DNA of 64,000 nt from Neptunicoccus sediminis (lineage in GTDB: Bacteria > Pseudomonadota > Alphaproteobacteria > Rhodobacterales > Rhodobacteraceae): contig NZ_MDVX01000002.1 in NCBI RefSeq assembly GCF_001719615.1, forward strand, positions 466,577-530,576, in the 5' to 3' direction. Each line of letters opens with the position of its first letter. Position 1 is the stretch's first letter. A program made the translations under genes and the position numbers. Below the pieces are notes generated by a model that was not told the origin of the DNA, ran no database searches, and worked only from the letters and a program-made list of their open reading frames with translations. This document shows positions 16,483-26,460 of the stretch, in pieces.

Positions 16483-17232
16483 TCAGTCGGAAACGTAAGC
16501 CGGATAGCCAAGCTGCTGGAACAGGAACCATTCGCGATCCTGTACCGCCCGCAGCAGATCATCAGAGAGGACATCCTTGGCGTCATCCCGCTTTGAGGCG
16601 TTGATGCGGGCGTCAGACGTCATCAACTCGTTCACAGCCGCCTCTGCATCCTCAAACTTCGGCGCAAGTTCCGCCTTGATCAGCGCGGCAAGATCCCCGT
16701 TCAGGCTTTCGTTGCGGATCACCACTTGGGGCAGGCCCTTGTTCTTGTACCGCCGGACCACCTGATCACGATCCTTGAACGCATTCAGTTCCTTGTGTTT
16801 TCCAGGCAACGCGAGGGTCAGGTAGCGATAGGTCATATATCCGAACAGTCCCGCATGGGTGTCGGCATAAGGCGCCTCGTAGAAATGGGCGTTCTGCGGG
16901 TCAAGCATGAACTCCAGCCATTTTGGAAAGCCCGCCGGACCATCGGCGTAAAGGCTGTTTCCCTCACTGAAGTGCCGGTCCAAACGGCGACGGATCGGGC
17001 TGCCGGTTTTGGTCAGGCCGAAATAATACAGGCTTTTATACTGGTCGAGCGGGTCCCGCGCAGTGATGAAGTAAAACGTGCCGTCATCCTGTTTGACCTG
17101 TTTGAAAGACACGCGCCGGTGCTTGATAAACCTGACAGGCTCTTCCGCGATATGACGTTTGAGGAAATCGACGATAAAGCTCGATCCGGTCTTCTGGACA
17201 TCAAGATAGCAAAAGGAACCGTAATCGAGCAT
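16483..17232 (-). CDS. Sulfotransferase-like protein
   Basis: A 249-residue protein with a P-loop-like 5'-phosphosulfate site near the start (YLDVQKTGSSFIVDFL, residues 10-24) and a 3'-phosphate motif candidate FITARDPLDQYKSLYYF (residues 55-71, Arg59 and Ser67). This matches the PAPS-dependent sulfotransferase fold common in marine Rhodobacterales. The acceptor could be a polysaccharide, lipid or protein. It is followed upstream by a kinase-like gene on the same strand, 85 bp away. Overall similarity to named families is low, so the call is by motif. Confidence 0.65.
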   Translation of the reverse strand: MLDYGSFCYLDVQKTGSSFIVDFLKRHIAEEPVRFIKHRRVSFKQVKQDDGTFYFITARDPLDQYKSLYYFGLTKTGSPIRRRLDRHFSEGNSLYADGPAGFPKWLEFMLDPQNAHFYEAPYADTHAGLFGYMTYRYLTLALPGKHKELNAFKDRDQVVRRYKNKGLPQVVIRNESLNGDLAALIKAELAPKFEDAEAAVNELMTSDARINASKRDDAKDVLSDDLLRAVQDREWFLFQQLGYPAYVSD

Positions 17233-17317
17233 ATATTTTCCTGCTTTTGTGCCGCACCGCCCCCTGTTCGGACCCGCCCAGCTTCATTTAAATCTGTATC
17301 TCAGTGTTCAAGCAGGT

Positions 17318-18280
17318 TTACGTTGCAGCGACAAGCCCCTCTGTTTCGGCGTCTTTTGGCGCTCCTTCCAGAAAGGCGCGCATCCGCTGACGGGCAAATT
17401 CCTGTTTCTCGGCATCGGTTTCTCTGGCCACATAGACCCGCACCATTTGCTCTGCGATAAAGTAGCGGACCACACGCTTTTGCCGCAGGGCCACGCCGGC
17501 AGCTTTAAGAAACATTCGTGCCTCTTTCTCTGGCAGGCCGTGAAACAGCCTCTGCCCGTCCGGAGACGAGAAGAAATCCTTCATCACCAGAAAACGGGCC
17601 GCCATGCGCATCAGGGGCAGCCAGCGTTCCCTGTTGATGTCGATTGCATAAAGCCCGCCTTCCCAGATCTTGAGGTTCACCAAAGTCATGTCGTCATGGG
17701 CGCTGGTGTGATCCACCGGCTTGCCTTCTATCTGATCTGCAAGAGAAGCCATTTCCGCCAGCATCCCGTTCAACAGGGTGCGTTCTTCGCCGCTTAGGGT
17801 GTCGTTATCCGAAACGTCCAAACGGGACACAAACTGCGCGGCCCGCAGGGGTTTCTCTTTGCGCCGCAGATCGGCACAGGCTTTCAGCCAGCCTGCAACT
17901 TGTAGCACGATGGCTTCCCGTTCCGGCTGTTCTGCCGCATTATAGAGGGACCGCACCGTGTCCCCATCGACCCATTTCAGGATCACGACCCCCAGTTCCG
18001 GCACGGTCTCAAGGCAATTGTTGACATAATAGGGTTCGGGCAGATTGGTCTCTAGAAATTGCAACTCTGTGCAGGCGCGTTTGGCGCTGACGGCAGCTTT
18101 GTCGCGGGGGTATTGTTTATAAACCACCCGCTGCCCCTTGTAGGACCCCGTGGCAACAATGGAGCGATCTTCGATCTTTCTGACCCGCAATCCTCTGACG
18201 GCGAACAGCCCAAGTCTGGAGCATAATTGCCACCGGAACCTTAAGGTCAGAGCAATTTTGCGCAGTCGCGTTGTCAGCAT
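17318..18280 (-). CDS. Kinase-like phosphotransferase (LPS/aminoglycoside kinase fold)
   Basis: A 320-residue protein with protein-kinase-like features: ATP-binding lysine K55 in RVVYKQY, a hinge-like region VVILKWVDGDTV, the catalytic loop HTSAHDDMTLVNLKI (His195, Asp197, Asn202) and the metal-binding aspartate in YAIDINRE (Asp214). The basic N-terminus (MLTTRLRKIALTLRFRWQLC) may attach to the membrane. It resembles Kdo/heptose kinases of lipopolysaccharide. The substrate is not known. With the neighbouring sulfotransferase-like gene it could modify surface glycans (inference). Confidence 0.65.
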   Translation of the reverse strand: MLTTRLRKIALTLRFRWQLCSRLGLFAVRGLRVRKIEDRSIVATGSYKGQRVVYKQYPRDKAAVSAKRACTELQFLETNLPEPYYVNNCLETVPELGVVILKWVDGDTVRSLYNAAEQPEREAIVLQVAGWLKACADLRRKEKPLRAAQFVSRLDVSDNDTLSGEERTLLNGMLAEMASLADQIEGKPVDHTSAHDDMTLVNLKIWEGGLYAIDINRERWLPLMRMAARFLVMKDFFSSPDGQRLFHGLPEKEARMFLKAAGVALRQKRVVRYFIAEQMVRVYVARETDAEKQEFARQRMRAFLEGAPKDAETEGLVAAT

Positions 18281-18344
18281 GATGATGTTTTCTCCCGGCC
18301 CGGCAACAAATGCAGGCAGTGCATTGCAAGATGTTTGGAAAGAT

Positions 18345-18421
18345 TGGTAGGCCCGGTAGGACTCGAACCTACGACCAAAGCGTTATGAGCGCTCTGCTCT
18401 AACCAACTGAGCTACAGGCCC
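18345..18421 (-). tRNA. tRNA with CAU anticodon, probably tRNA-Ile2
   Basis: A 77-nt cloverleaf with encoded CCA. The anticodon stem GAGCG/CGCTT encloses CTCATAA, giving CAT; the T arm is GTAGG-TTCGAGT-CCTAC. The acceptor pairs GGGCCTG with CGGGCCT, leaving a G-U first pair. The variable region (CTTTGGTCG) resembles that of the lysidine-modified isoleucine tRNA more than elongator tRNA-Met, but automated tools may name it Met. Confidence 0.9.
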
Positions 18422-18474
18422 CCGTAAGGGTGGGCAAAGCGATACCCAAGCACTGCGTCAGGGTCAAGCATCTT

Positions 18475-19374
18475 TCAGGCAGCCTTGCGGTACAATTGCT
18501 GTTCGCGAAAGATCACATAGAGCCCTGCGCCGATGGTGATGCAGATGCCGGTTGCCGCCAGTGGATCGGGCAGATCGTTAAAGATCAGATAGCCCACGAT
18601 CGTCGCCATCGGAATTTCCAGATACTGCATCGGGGCCAGTGTTGCAGAAGGGGCGAACCGCAGCGACCATGTCATCAACAGATGCGCTACCGTACCAAGC
18701 ACGCCGATGGCAACCAGAAGACGCCATTCCTGTGTATTCGGGGCAATCGTTCCCAGCATCTCTATGTCGCTGCCGGAAAAGGCCAGCAGCACCGCACCGA
18801 TCAGCAGCGCCGCGATCACGCCGGACTGGGCTTGCAAGTTCATGGCATCCACCTCTTTGGCCACCCGCCGTGTTACCAGCATAAACAGCGCGAAGTTCAC
18901 CGCCACACCAAGGGGCAGCAAAGCGGGCCAACCCACGGCGGCAAAGCTCGGCTGGATCACAAGGAGTGTGCCAATGAACCCCACCAGACAGGCCATAAGA
19001 CGATGCGGGCCGACTTCTTCGTCCAGAACATAGCGGCCCAGTAGCAGCATGATAAAAGGCATCACAAAGGCGATGGCAATTGCATCGGCCAGCGGCAGGT
19101 AGCGCAGCGAGCTGAACATCATGCCAATGCCAAGAATATGTAAAAGCGTGCGCAGCACCATCAGCCAGAACAACCTGCGGGGCAAACGCACTGGCAATCG
19201 GGTGAACCAGATAACCGGCCAAAGCAGCATCGTCTGCGCCACAAAGCGCACCAGTAGCAACTGCAACAAAGGCACCGAATCGCCAAGCACTTTTGCAATG
19301 GCATCCCCAAGCGGGGCCAAGATACAAAAGCCTGTCATAAAGGCTATTCCAAGAAGCGGGCGGTCCTGTGTCAT
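18475..19374 (-). CDS. EamA/DMT family transporter
   Basis: A 299-residue integral membrane protein with about ten transmembrane segments in two repeated EamA halves, each ending in a pattern like [18 protein letters not shown] and [17 protein letters not shown]. Drug/metabolite transporter family members export amino acids, nucleotides or other small metabolites; the substrate here is unknown. Short gap to the tRNA on one side and divergent from purM on the other (94 bp). Confidence 0.88.
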   Translation of the reverse strand: MTQDRPLLGIAFMTGFCILAPLGDAIAKVLGDSVPLLQLLLVRFVAQTMLLWPVIWFTRLPVRLPRRLFWLMVLRTLLHILGIGMMFSSLRYLPLADAIAIAFVMPFIMLLLGRYVLDEEVGPHRLMACLVGFIGTLLVIQPSFAAVGWPALLPLGVAVNFALFMLVTRRVAKEVDAMNLQAQSGVIAALLIGAVLLAFSGSDIEMLGTIAPNTQEWRLLVAIGVLGTVAHLLMTWSLRFAPSATLAPMQYLEIPMATIVGYLIFNDLPDPLAATGICITIGAGLYVIFREQQLYRKAA

Positions 19375-19468
19375 TCGGGCACTCTATTCCAGTCCCACCG
19401 CGGCGCAATGGCTGTTTTCAACGAAGCGCCCTTACGTTACAGGGATGCAAGAGATTCTGGAGGCCCAC

Positions 19469-20512
19469 ATGAACGACCGCAAGAACAGCCTGACCTACGC
19501 CGATGCCGGTGTAGACATTGATGCCGGTAACGCGCTGGTAGATCGCATCAAACCCGCTGCAAGCAGCACCAAACGCCCCGGCGTCATGGACGGGCTTGGC
19601 GGTTTTGGCGCGATGTTCGACCTGAAGGCTGCGGGCTTTAACGATCCGGTTCTGGTCAGCGCGACAGACGGGGTTGGCACCAAGCTGCGCATTGCCATTG
19701 ATACAGGTCACGTGGGCACGGTCGGCATTGATCTGGTGGCTATGTGCGTCAACGATCTGATCTGTCAGGGCGCGGTGCCGCTGTTCTTCCTTGATTACTT
19801 CGCCACCGGGAAATTGGATGTCGACAGTGCCGCCAAAGTGATCGAGGGCATTGCAGAGGGCTGCCGTCAGGCCAACACTGCACTGGTTGGCGGGGAAACC
19901 GCCGAAATGCCCGGCATGTATGAAGCGGATGATTTCGATCTGGCAGGCTTCTCGGTCGGCGCGATGGAACGGGGCGCAATGCTGCCCGCAAATGTCGCGC
20001 AAGGCGATGTGCTGATCGGGATGCCGTCAAGCGGTGTGCATTCCAACGGCTATTCGCTGGTGCGCAAGATTGTCGAACAGTCCGGTCTTGGCTGGGATGC
20101 GCCATCGCCATTCGGTGACGGCACACTGGGCGAAGCCTTGTTGGAACCGACAAAAATTTACGTCCGCCCTGCGGTGGCCGCGCTGGAAACCGGCGGACTG
20201 CACGGTCTGGCCCATATCACAGGCGGCGGTTTGACAGAAAACCTGCCCCGCGCCCTGCCCGAAGGTCTGGGGGCTGAAATCGACCTTGATGCCTGGACCC
20301 GCCTGCCCGTCTTTGACTGGTTGATCAAAGGCGCCGGTCTGGATCAGGCTGAGGCGCTCAAAACCTTTAACTGCGGTCTGGGCATGATTGCCATTGCCGC
20401 TGCAGATCAGGCGCAGGACGTTCTGGCTGCACTGAAAGGTGAAGGTGTCGCCGCGATGACCATCGGCAAAGTTGTTGCTGGCAGTGGGGTATCCTACTCC
20501 GGTTCGCTCTGA
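19469..20512 (+). CDS. purM: Phosphoribosylformylglycinamidine cyclo-ligase (AIR synthetase)
   Basis: Step five of purine synthesis: ATP-driven ring closure of FGAM to AIR. The 347-residue protein has [36 protein letters not shown] and [16 protein letters not shown]. The start [21 protein letters not shown] has GGAGG just upstream; a much longer frame reaching back over the transporter promoter is spurious. The stop overlaps purN by one base. Confidence 0.96.
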   Translation: MNDRKNSLTYADAGVDIDAGNALVDRIKPAASSTKRPGVMDGLGGFGAMFDLKAAGFNDPVLVSATDGVGTKLRIAIDTGHVGTVGIDLVAMCVNDLICQGAVPLFFLDYFATGKLDVDSAAKVIEGIAEGCRQANTALVGGETAEMPGMYEADDFDLAGFSVGAMERGAMLPANVAQGDVLIGMPSSGVHSNGYSLVRKIVEQSGLGWDAPSPFGDGTLGEALLEPTKIYVRPAVAALETGGLHGLAHITGGGLTENLPRALPEGLGAEIDLDAWTRLPVFDWLIKGAGLDQAEALKTFNCGLGMIAIAAADQAQDVLAALKGEGVAAMTIGKVVAGSGVSYSGSL

Positions 20513-21084
20513 TGACGCGGGTTGCCATTTTCATCTCGGGCGGCGGTTCCAACATGCTGTCGCTGCTGGATGCGATGGAAGACCCGTCTTTCGGGGCGGA
20601 ACCTGTGCTGGTGTTGGCCAATTCGTCAAAAGCCGGCGGGTTGGCCAAAGCGGACGCCCGCGGTGTGCCGACCGCCGCTGTAGATCACCGCGATTACAGT
20701 GACCGCGCCGGTTTTGAAGCGGAAATCTCAAAAATTCTGGCGCAGTACAATCCCGACTTAATCTGTCTCGCTGGGTTTATGCGGGTTTTGACGCCTGAAT
20801 TTACTGCGCAATGGGAAAACCGGATGCTGAACATCCACCCTTCCCTGCTGCCGAAATATAAAGGGCTGCACACCCACCAGCGTGCCCTTGATGCGGGCGA
20901 CACCGAAGCCGGGTGTTCCGTGCATCTGGTCACAGCCGCGCTCGATGACGGCCCGATCCTTGGTCAAGCCCGCGTTCCGGTGCTGGACGGGGACACCGCC
21001 GATGACCTTGCCGCCCGTGTTCTGGTGGAGGAACATAAACTCTACCCGACCGCCCTGCGCAACTTTATCGCCCAACGCGGCTAA
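20512..21084 (+). CDS. purN: Phosphoribosylglycinamide formyltransferase
   Basis: Transfers a formyl group from 10-formyltetrahydrofolate to GAR in step three of purine synthesis. The 190-residue protein has VAIFISGGGSNMLSLLDA for phosphate binding and the Asn-His-Asp catalytic set in NIHPSLLPKYKGLHTH and ALDDGPILGQ. A TGATG junction couples it to purM. Confidence 0.96.
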   Translation: MTRVAIFISGGGSNMLSLLDAMEDPSFGAEPVLVLANSSKAGGLAKADARGVPTAAVDHRDYSDRAGFEAEISKILAQYNPDLICLAGFMRVLTPEFTAQWENRMLNIHPSLLPKYKGLHTHQRALDAGDTEAGCSVHLVTAALDDGPILGQARVPVLDGDTADDLAARVLVEEHKLYPTALRNFIAQRG

Positions 21085-21400
21085 GACGCCTCTCTGCTTT
21101 ATTATGGTTCGGAAACAGTGAGCGACTTGCAAAGCGGGCTGTTTCCCCATCGGAAAACCGGCGAATCCGTCTCTGCTGGAATGTGCGGAAATTGTGACAA
21201 TTCTCGGACAATTACACCTTAATCCGCACAACTAAAGGTTAACCAAACGTAAACGCTTAACTTTCCATGTAAAAACAATAACTTAAAAAATCAATAAAAC
21301 TACGGAAATTTTTAATATTAACCCAATTCCTCCCACTTCTGACCGCATTTGCCCGACATATTGAGGGAAGCAAAGCAATTAGCCAGAAGGGAAGTTCGAC
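21085..21400. other. AT-rich leader region upstream of tadE
   Basis: The 316 bases contain no gene. Bases about 21210-21325 are strongly A+T rich and have several TTAA half-sites (near 21239, 21257, 21283, 21310), but no clean TTAA-N7-TTAA CtrA box. This is the likely promoter region for the TadE/TadG pair. A ribosome binding site (GGGAAG) precedes the tadE ATG. Confidence 0.45.
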
Positions 21401-21805
21401 ATGCGTTCAAGCTTTTCCAAATTATTAAAACGGACCCGACGCGACGAAGACGGCGGGGTGAGTGTGGAATTCATGCTCTGGGTTCCGGTGTTTGTCGCCC
21501 TGATGACAGGTGCGGTCGATGTGGGCACAATTTTTGCTTATAAAACAAATTACTGGGGTGTTGCGCGGGATACAGCCCGACAAGTCGCCCGACACGCCAT
21601 GGATGAGACCGAGGCAGAAGCCTACGCGAAGAAAATGGCTACATACTCCGGTGTTGAACCGGAAACAGAGGTAAAAATCACCGCGAATGACGTAACCGTT
21701 CGATTGATCGGATACGCCGACACAATCGCGTCTTTCGGCATTTTCAAGGTTCTTCAGGGAACCGAAATCTCTGCCGAAGTCACCTATGCGCTAGAGCCGA
21801 TTTAA
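21401..21805 (+). CDS. TadE-like pilus assembly protein
   Basis: A 134-residue protein with a charged N-terminus ending in RRDEDGGVSVEF, then one hydrophobic segment (about residues 22-46, FMLWVPVFVALMTGAVDVGTIFAY). The Gly-x-Val-x-Val-Glu-Phe processing-like motif and membrane helix are typical TadE pseudopilin features; the rest would lie in the periplasm. TadE-like proteins support Flp/Tad pilus assembly. Only TadE and the following TadG-like gene are here; no pilin, ATPase or secretin genes are adjacent. Confidence 0.82.
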   Translation: MRSSFSKLLKRTRRDEDGGVSVEFMLWVPVFVALMTGAVDVGTIFAYKTNYWGVARDTARQVARHAMDETEAEAYAKKMATYSGVEPETEVKITANDVTVRLIGYADTIASFGIFKVLQGTEISAEVTYALEPI

Positions 21806-21815
21806 GGATAGACCC

Positions 21816-23345
21816 ATGACCCGTATCAAGCATCAAATTTCCGATTTTCTGCGCGACGAAGACGGTGGCGCGACCGGCTGGAACCTTGCGTGGTTTGCCG
21901 TTTTGGCCGCCGGAGCCGGTTTTGCCATTGACGTCTCAAACGCCCGCAACGCCAAAGAGCACCTGACCGTCACCGCCGAAGCGGCCTCCCACGCGGGGCT
22001 GGTGGCGCTGATGAACACCGGATCCAAAGGCGAAGCGCGGGCGGCGGCAGTTGCCTCGGTCCAGCAGAACTATCCCAGCGATGTATTCGGTCCGGTCATC
22101 GCGAACGCCACCTCCGACATCAAGGTTGCCCATTACAACCCCAAAGATTCCAGCTGGAGCGACTCCGGCATGGCAAACGCGGTTGGCGTGACCCTGCGGC
22201 GCGATGAATCTACCAAAAACGGCGTATCGACCTTTCTTTTGAACTGGGTCGGGCTGGAAGAATGGACTTTTTCTGCATCCGCGGCCACTGCAATGGCGGG
22301 CACGCAAAAGTGCAGCAACACCGAAGGTCTGTTTGCCCAAGGCAATATCCAGCTTCGCTCTCACAATGAATTCGGACGGAATATCTGTCTGCACAGTGAC
22401 GAATACGTGACCATGTCAAACCACAATGCGTTTGAAGACGGGTCCTATGTCAGCATGCCCGACCTTAGCCTCTGTGCAAAATGTGACGATAATACCAAGA
22501 ACCCCGGCATCGTCGAAGCGGCCTATGAAACCAAATATATCATGCCCGATATTGCCGACTGGATCGAACGGACGGAAATGTCTTTTCTCGGCTCCGGTGA
22601 CAGCGCTATCAAGGAAGCCTTCTTTGAAGGGCGTGCGCTGGACCGCGATCTGTCCTCTCTTGCCGCGCTGAATTACGAAACCGCCTATCTGGAACGGGGC
22701 TCGGTTATCGAAATCTCTGCAACCGAATTTTCGCTGATGGACGATATTCCCGAAGGTCTGACCTATAATGTAAGCTGCACCGCCTCCGGTTCTTCCGGTT
22801 CGGGGAACGGCAACGGCAACGGAAATGGGAATGGAAATGGCGGCGGCAATGGGAACGGCAAAGGCAAGAAAAAGAACCAGAGCGGCTCCGGAAGCGAGGT
22901 TGCCTCTGTGTCGTCGCTCGATTTTTCCAACGCGCCCTTGAAGGATTTGGCGGTGATCACGAATTGCCCTGTGAACTTTGGCAGATCAGCGGATTTACTG
23001 GGAACCATGATCGTTACCAGCAGTGAGAGCGGCATCTCCGGATCGTCCGGCACCACAATCGGCGCGTCGAACTATTCCTGCGATCCCTTGGATCGTGTGA
23101 CGATCATGACCAATGCCGACGTGCATATGGCGGCCAAGTTTCTGGCCACCAACCTGACGCTGGTTATTGACGGCGCGATCCATCTTGCCTCTGGCGGGTC
23201 GGGCAATTCGGATCACTACGGTGTGGGGATCCATACGTCCGGCGACATAGACGTGACGACCCATCACAACTATTACAGCTGCGACAATCCCAGCACCGAG
23301 GTTGCCCCGATCATGGGCGTTATCCGCCACGTTACCTCTGGCTGA
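21816..23345 (+). CDS. TadG-like protein with Gly-Asn repeat tract
   Basis: A 509-residue protein. The N-terminus FLRDEDGGATGWNLAWFAVLAAGAGFAIDVSNARNAKEHLTVTAEAASHAGLVALM is the TadG-type anchor with the typical helix carrying alanine-rich A-x-A-x-x-A repeats. About residues 150-310 form an unusual cysteine-containing region, followed by a flexible tract of Gly-Asn repeats (about residues 328-352, ending GKGKKK) and then a beta-rich end with three or more cysteines. It is 10 bp behind tadE and probably exposed outside the inner membrane. A strong terminator follows at 23368. Confidence 0.8.
   Translation: MTRIKHQISDFLRDEDGGATGWNLAWFAVLAAGAGFAIDVSNARNAKEHLTVTAEAASHAGLVALMNTGSKGEARAAAVASVQQNYPSDVFGPVIANATSDIKVAHYNPKDSSWSDSGMANAVGVTLRRDESTKNGVSTFLLNWVGLEEWTFSASAATAMAGTQKCSNTEGLFAQGNIQLRSHNEFGRNICLHSDEYVTMSNHNAFEDGSYVSMPDLSLCAKCDDNTKNPGIVEAAYETKYIMPDIADWIERTEMSFLGSGDSAIKEAFFEGRALDRDLSSLAALNYETAYLERGSVIEISATEFSLMDDIPEGLTYNVSCTASGSSGSGNGNGNGNGNGNGGGNGNGKGKKKNQSGSGSEVASVSSLDFSNAPLKDLAVITNCPVNFGRSADLLGTMIVTSSESGISGSSGTTIGASNYSCDPLDRVTIMTNADVHMAAKFLATNLTLVIDGAIHLASGGSGNSDHYGVGIHTSGDIDVTTHHNYYSCDNPSTEVAPIMGVIRHVTSG
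22803..22868 (+). repeat. Hexanucleotide-type GGN AAY repeat in tadG-like gene
   Basis: Near-tandem 6-bp units (GGCAAC, GGAAAT and variants) encode alternating Gly-Asn. Slippage by whole units would lengthen or shorten the linker without a frameshift. Confidence 0.7.
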
Positions 23346-23367
23346 ACAGGCCGTTCGGACAGGCACA

Positions 23368-23393
23368 AAAAAGGGCCCCGCAGGGCCCTTTTT
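23368..23393. terminator. Bidirectional terminator between tadG-like gene and ndk
   Basis: AAAAAGGGCCC and GGGCCCTTTTT are perfect 11-bp arms around CGCA, with A and T runs on the two sides so that it can serve both converging genes. Confidence 0.9.
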
Positions 23394-23433
23394 CTATGAG
23401 ACAGGTAAATTCTGCCCCAAGAAATCTGTCGGC

Positions 23434-23856
23434 TTAGCCAACCAGTTCCAGACCGGAGAAGAAATATGCGATTTCTTCAGCGGCTGTTTCAGGGGCATCG
23501 GAGCCGTGGATGGAGTTTTCGCCCAAGGACAGAGCGAAGGTTTTGCGGATCGTACCTTCGTCAGCATCGGCAGGGTTTGTTGCGCCCATGATTTCACGGT
23601 TGCGCAGGATGGCGTTTTCACCTTCCAGAACCTGAACAACGATCGGCTCGGAAACCATGAATTCACACAGTTCGTCGTAGAACGGACGCTCTTTGTGGAC
23701 CGCGTAAAACGCCTGAGCTTGGGCAAGTGTCAGTTGGATGCGCTTTTGTGCGATGATGCGCAGGCCGCCGTCTTCCAGCATGGCACAGATTTTGCCAGTC
23801 AGGTTGCGTTTTGTTGCGTCTGGTTTGACGATAGAGAAAGTACGTTCGAGAGCCAT
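23434..23856 (-). CDS. ndk: Nucleoside diphosphate kinase
   Basis: A 140-residue enzyme that equalises nucleoside triphosphate pools by a phospho-histidine mechanism. It has [39 protein letters not shown] and the active-site [20 protein letters not shown]. The start MALERTFS is the standard one; an upstream frame of 39 codons is not family-like. Divergent from the ABC-F gene (115 bp). Confidence 0.97.
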   Translation of the reverse strand: MALERTFSIVKPDATKRNLTGKICAMLEDGGLRIIAQKRIQLTLAQAQAFYAVHKERPFYDELCEFMVSEPIVVQVLEGENAILRNREIMGATNPADADEGTIRKTFALSLGENSIHGSDAPETAAEEIAYFFSGLELVG

Positions 23857-23971
23857 TTTGACTGTCCTTTGGGTTGGTGAATTTGGCGGTGCGATAGCAT
23901 GGAACATCCTTATTGGAAAGCACCCATTCAGCCCCTGTTGACAGTATCGGGTCACTGGGGCATTGCGAGGC

Positions 23972-25846
23972 ATGCTAAAGCTGACAGATATATCCTATTC
24001 GATTTCGGGCCGTCCCTTGTTTGACGGCGCTTCCGCAACGATTCCGACCGGCCACAAAGTGGGCTTTGTCGGACGCAACGGGACGGGCAAAACGACCCTG
24101 TTCCACCTGATCACCGGCAAGCTGGCGATGGACGGGGGGAGTGTCGAAATTCCCCGTGGCGCCCGCATCGGCGGTGTCGCACAAGAGGCACCCGCATCGG
24201 ACGACAGCCTGCTCGACACGGTTCTGATGGCCGACACCGAACGGGCCGCCCTGCTGGAAGAAGCTGAAACCACCACCGATCCGGTGCGCATTGCCGAAGT
24301 CCACGCACGGCTTGGCGATATTGACGCCTATTCCGCCGAGGCCCGCGCCGCGGCCATTCTGCACGGTCTGGGGTTTGACAAAGAGGCCCAAGCCCGCCCC
24401 TGCGCCGATTTCTCCGGTGGCTGGCGAATGCGCGTTGCGCTTGCGGCTGTGCTGTTCTCCGAACCTGATGTGCTGCTGCTCGATGAGCCGACCAACTATC
24501 TTGACCTTGAAGGCACGCTTTGGCTGGAAGGGTATCTGGCGAAATACCCCCATACAGTGCTAGTGATCTCTCACGACCGCCAGTTGCTGAACCGCTCAGT
24601 CAATTCGATCCTGCACCTGATGGACCAGAAGCTGACGCTTTATCAGGGGAATTACGACACGTTCGATGCGGTGCGCCGCGCAAAACTGGCGGAGCTGGCG
24701 GCAGCGGCCAAGAAACAGGCGGCAGAACGTGCCCATATGCAAAGTTTTGTGGACCGTTTCCGCGCCAAGGCATCCAAAGCGAAACAGGCCCAGTCCCGTC
24801 TGAAGATGCTGGAGCGGATGGAACCCATCGCGGCCGCAACGGAAAACAACGTGGCCTCGTTCAACTTCCCCTCGCCCGAACAGCTTTCGCCGCCGATCAT
24901 GAAACTGGACGGTGTGGATGTGGGCTATGACGATGTCACGATCCTGCGCAACCTGAACTTGCGGATTGATCAGGACGACCGGATCGCGCTGCTCGGGGCG
25001 AATGGTCAGGGTAAATCCACCCTGTCCAAACTGTTTGCCAATCGGCTAAAGCCACAAACCGGCGATGTTATTGCCTCCTCCAAGCTGCGTATCGGCTATT
25101 TTGCCCAGCATCAGGTGGACGAATTGCATCTGGACGAAACCCCGCTGCAACATCTGGCACGGGAACGCCCCGAGATGCCACCTGCCAAGCTGCGCTCGCG
25201 GCTGGCGCAAGGCGGTGTTGGGCCGGAACAGGCCGAAACGCTGGTGGGCAAACTGTCGGGCGGGCAAAAGGCGCGGCTGTCGATGCTGCTGGCCACACTT
25301 GATGCGCCCCATCTGGTGATCCTTGACGAGCCGACAAACCACCTTGATATTGAAAGCCGCGAGGCACTGGTGCGTGCCTTGATGGATTATGACGGCGCGG
25401 TAATCCTTGTCAGCCATGACCCCCATCTTGTGGGCATGGTGGCGGATCGTCTGTGGCTGGTGAAGGATGGCAGCGTCAAACCTTTCAACGAGGATCTGGA
25501 CGCCTATCAGAAACTGCTGCTGAGCGAACGTGGCGGCGGCGGTGTCGCCGCAGCCCCCGAAAAGAAGAAACCCCGCGAGAAACGCAAGCCCGCCGCCGAA
25601 CAACGCAAGGCGATTGCGCCCCTGCAGGCAGAAGTGTCCAAATGCGAAGCCCGCGTTGCCAAGCTGGAAGAGTTGAAAGCTAAAATCGAGGACCGGCTGG
25701 CCGATCCCGATCTTTACACCCCTGTTTACCGCGACAAACTGATGTTATTACAGGGCAAAGCCCGCGAAATTAATGACGGTTTGAAACGGGCCGAGGAACT
25801 GTGGATGGCCGCGTCCGAAGAACTGGAGCTTGCAAAGAGCCAATGA
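23972..25846 (+). CDS. ABC-F family ATPase
   Basis: A 624-residue soluble protein with two ABC domains and no membrane segments. The first has Walker [11 protein letters not shown], signature [10 protein letters not shown] and Walker [15 protein letters not shown]; the second [21 protein letters not shown] and [15 protein letters not shown]. Between them is the P-site tRNA interaction motif region (charged helices, about residues 235-290), and the C-terminus has a Lys/Arg-rich coiled coil. ABC-F proteins act on stalled ribosomes. The start is [11 protein letters not shown]. The stop overlaps the next gene (ATGA). Confidence 0.93.
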   Translation: MLKLTDISYSISGRPLFDGASATIPTGHKVGFVGRNGTGKTTLFHLITGKLAMDGGSVEIPRGARIGGVAQEAPASDDSLLDTVLMADTERAALLEEAETTTDPVRIAEVHARLGDIDAYSAEARAAAILHGLGFDKEAQARPCADFSGGWRMRVALAAVLFSEPDVLLLDEPTNYLDLEGTLWLEGYLAKYPHTVLVISHDRQLLNRSVNSILHLMDQKLTLYQGNYDTFDAVRRAKLAELAAAAKKQAAERAHMQSFVDRFRAKASKAKQAQSRLKMLERMEPIAAATENNVASFNFPSPEQLSPPIMKLDGVDVGYDDVTILRNLNLRIDQDDRIALLGANGQGKSTLSKLFANRLKPQTGDVIASSKLRIGYFAQHQVDELHLDETPLQHLARERPEMPPAKLRSRLAQGGVGPEQAETLVGKLSGGQKARLSMLLATLDAPHLVILDEPTNHLDIESREALVRALMDYDGAVILVSHDPHLVGMVADRLWLVKDGSVKPFNEDLDAYQKLLLSERGGGGVAAAPEKKKPREKRKPAAEQRKAIAPLQAEVSKCEARVAKLEELKAKIEDRLADPDLYTPVYRDKLMLLQGKAREINDGLKRAEELWMAASEELELAKSQ

Positions 25847-26460
25847 CGTTTGATCTGTTTGTCACTGCTTTCGTTACGATTTTTCTCGTTATCGACCCGA
25901 TCGGCCTGCTGCCGTTCTACATCGCGCTGACAAGCGAGCATACAAAGTCCGAGCGCCGTGGCATTGCCCTGCGCTCTACCGGAATTTCGCTGTTTGTGCT
26001 GTTGCTGTTCGCCTTTGCAGGCGATCAGATCCTGCAAGGCATTGGCATCGGCATGCCGGCCTTCCGAATTGCGGGGGGTGTTTTGCTGTTCATGACAGCG
26101 GTGGACATGCTGTTTGAAAAACGCGCAGAGCGGCGAGGCAACCAGACCGAAGCCTCTGACCGGCCCGATCCATCGGTCTTTCCGCTGGCCACACCGCTGA
26201 TCGCGGGGCCGGGTTCCATCGCGGCTGTGATCCTGCTGGCGGGCGGCGGGAGCGACCGCGTGCAGGCGCTGTCGATCACCCTTGGCGCGTTGTTTCTGGT
26301 ACTGGCCCTCGTACTGGCGCTGTTCTTTCTGGCGGGTCCTGTCGAACGCCTGCTCGGTAAGGTCGGGATCAATGTTGTGACCCGATTGTTGGGAATGCTG
26401 CTGGCGGCGCTCGCGGTTCAGTTCGTCGTAGACGGGATGCACGGGTTGGGCGTGATATGA
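25843..26460 (+). CDS. MarC family integral membrane protein
   Basis: A 205-residue protein with about six transmembrane segments and the family motif VIDPIGLLPFYIALT near the N-terminus, then FPLATPLIAGPGSIAAVILL. MarC/UPF0056 proteins are inner-membrane proteins of unknown substrate; the old link to multiple antibiotic resistance is not supported. It overlaps the ABC-F gene and the next gene by ATGA junctions at both ends. Confidence 0.9.
   Translation: MTFDLFVTAFVTIFLVIDPIGLLPFYIALTSEHTKSERRGIALRSTGISLFVLLLFAFAGDQILQGIGIGMPAFRIAGGVLLFMTAVDMLFEKRAERRGNQTEASDRPDPSVFPLATPLIAGPGSIAAVILLAGGGSDRVQALSITLGALFLVLALVLALFFLAGPVERLLGKVGINVVTRLLGMLLAALAVQFVVDGMHGLGVI

Noticed and set aside
18345..18421. 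The tRNA as an attachment site of a genomic island
   Set aside because: No direct repeat of the tRNA 3' end was found in the nearby region and no integrase gene lies beside it.
21210..21325. AT-rich block as a replication origin or CtrA-controlled promoter
   Set aside because: No DnaA-box cluster and no proper TTAA-N7-TTAA site; best read as an ordinary AT-rich promoter region.
22803..22868. Repeated DNA that could suggest a CRISPR array or satellite
   Set aside because: The units are six bases, in frame, encode Gly-Asn and lack spacers.
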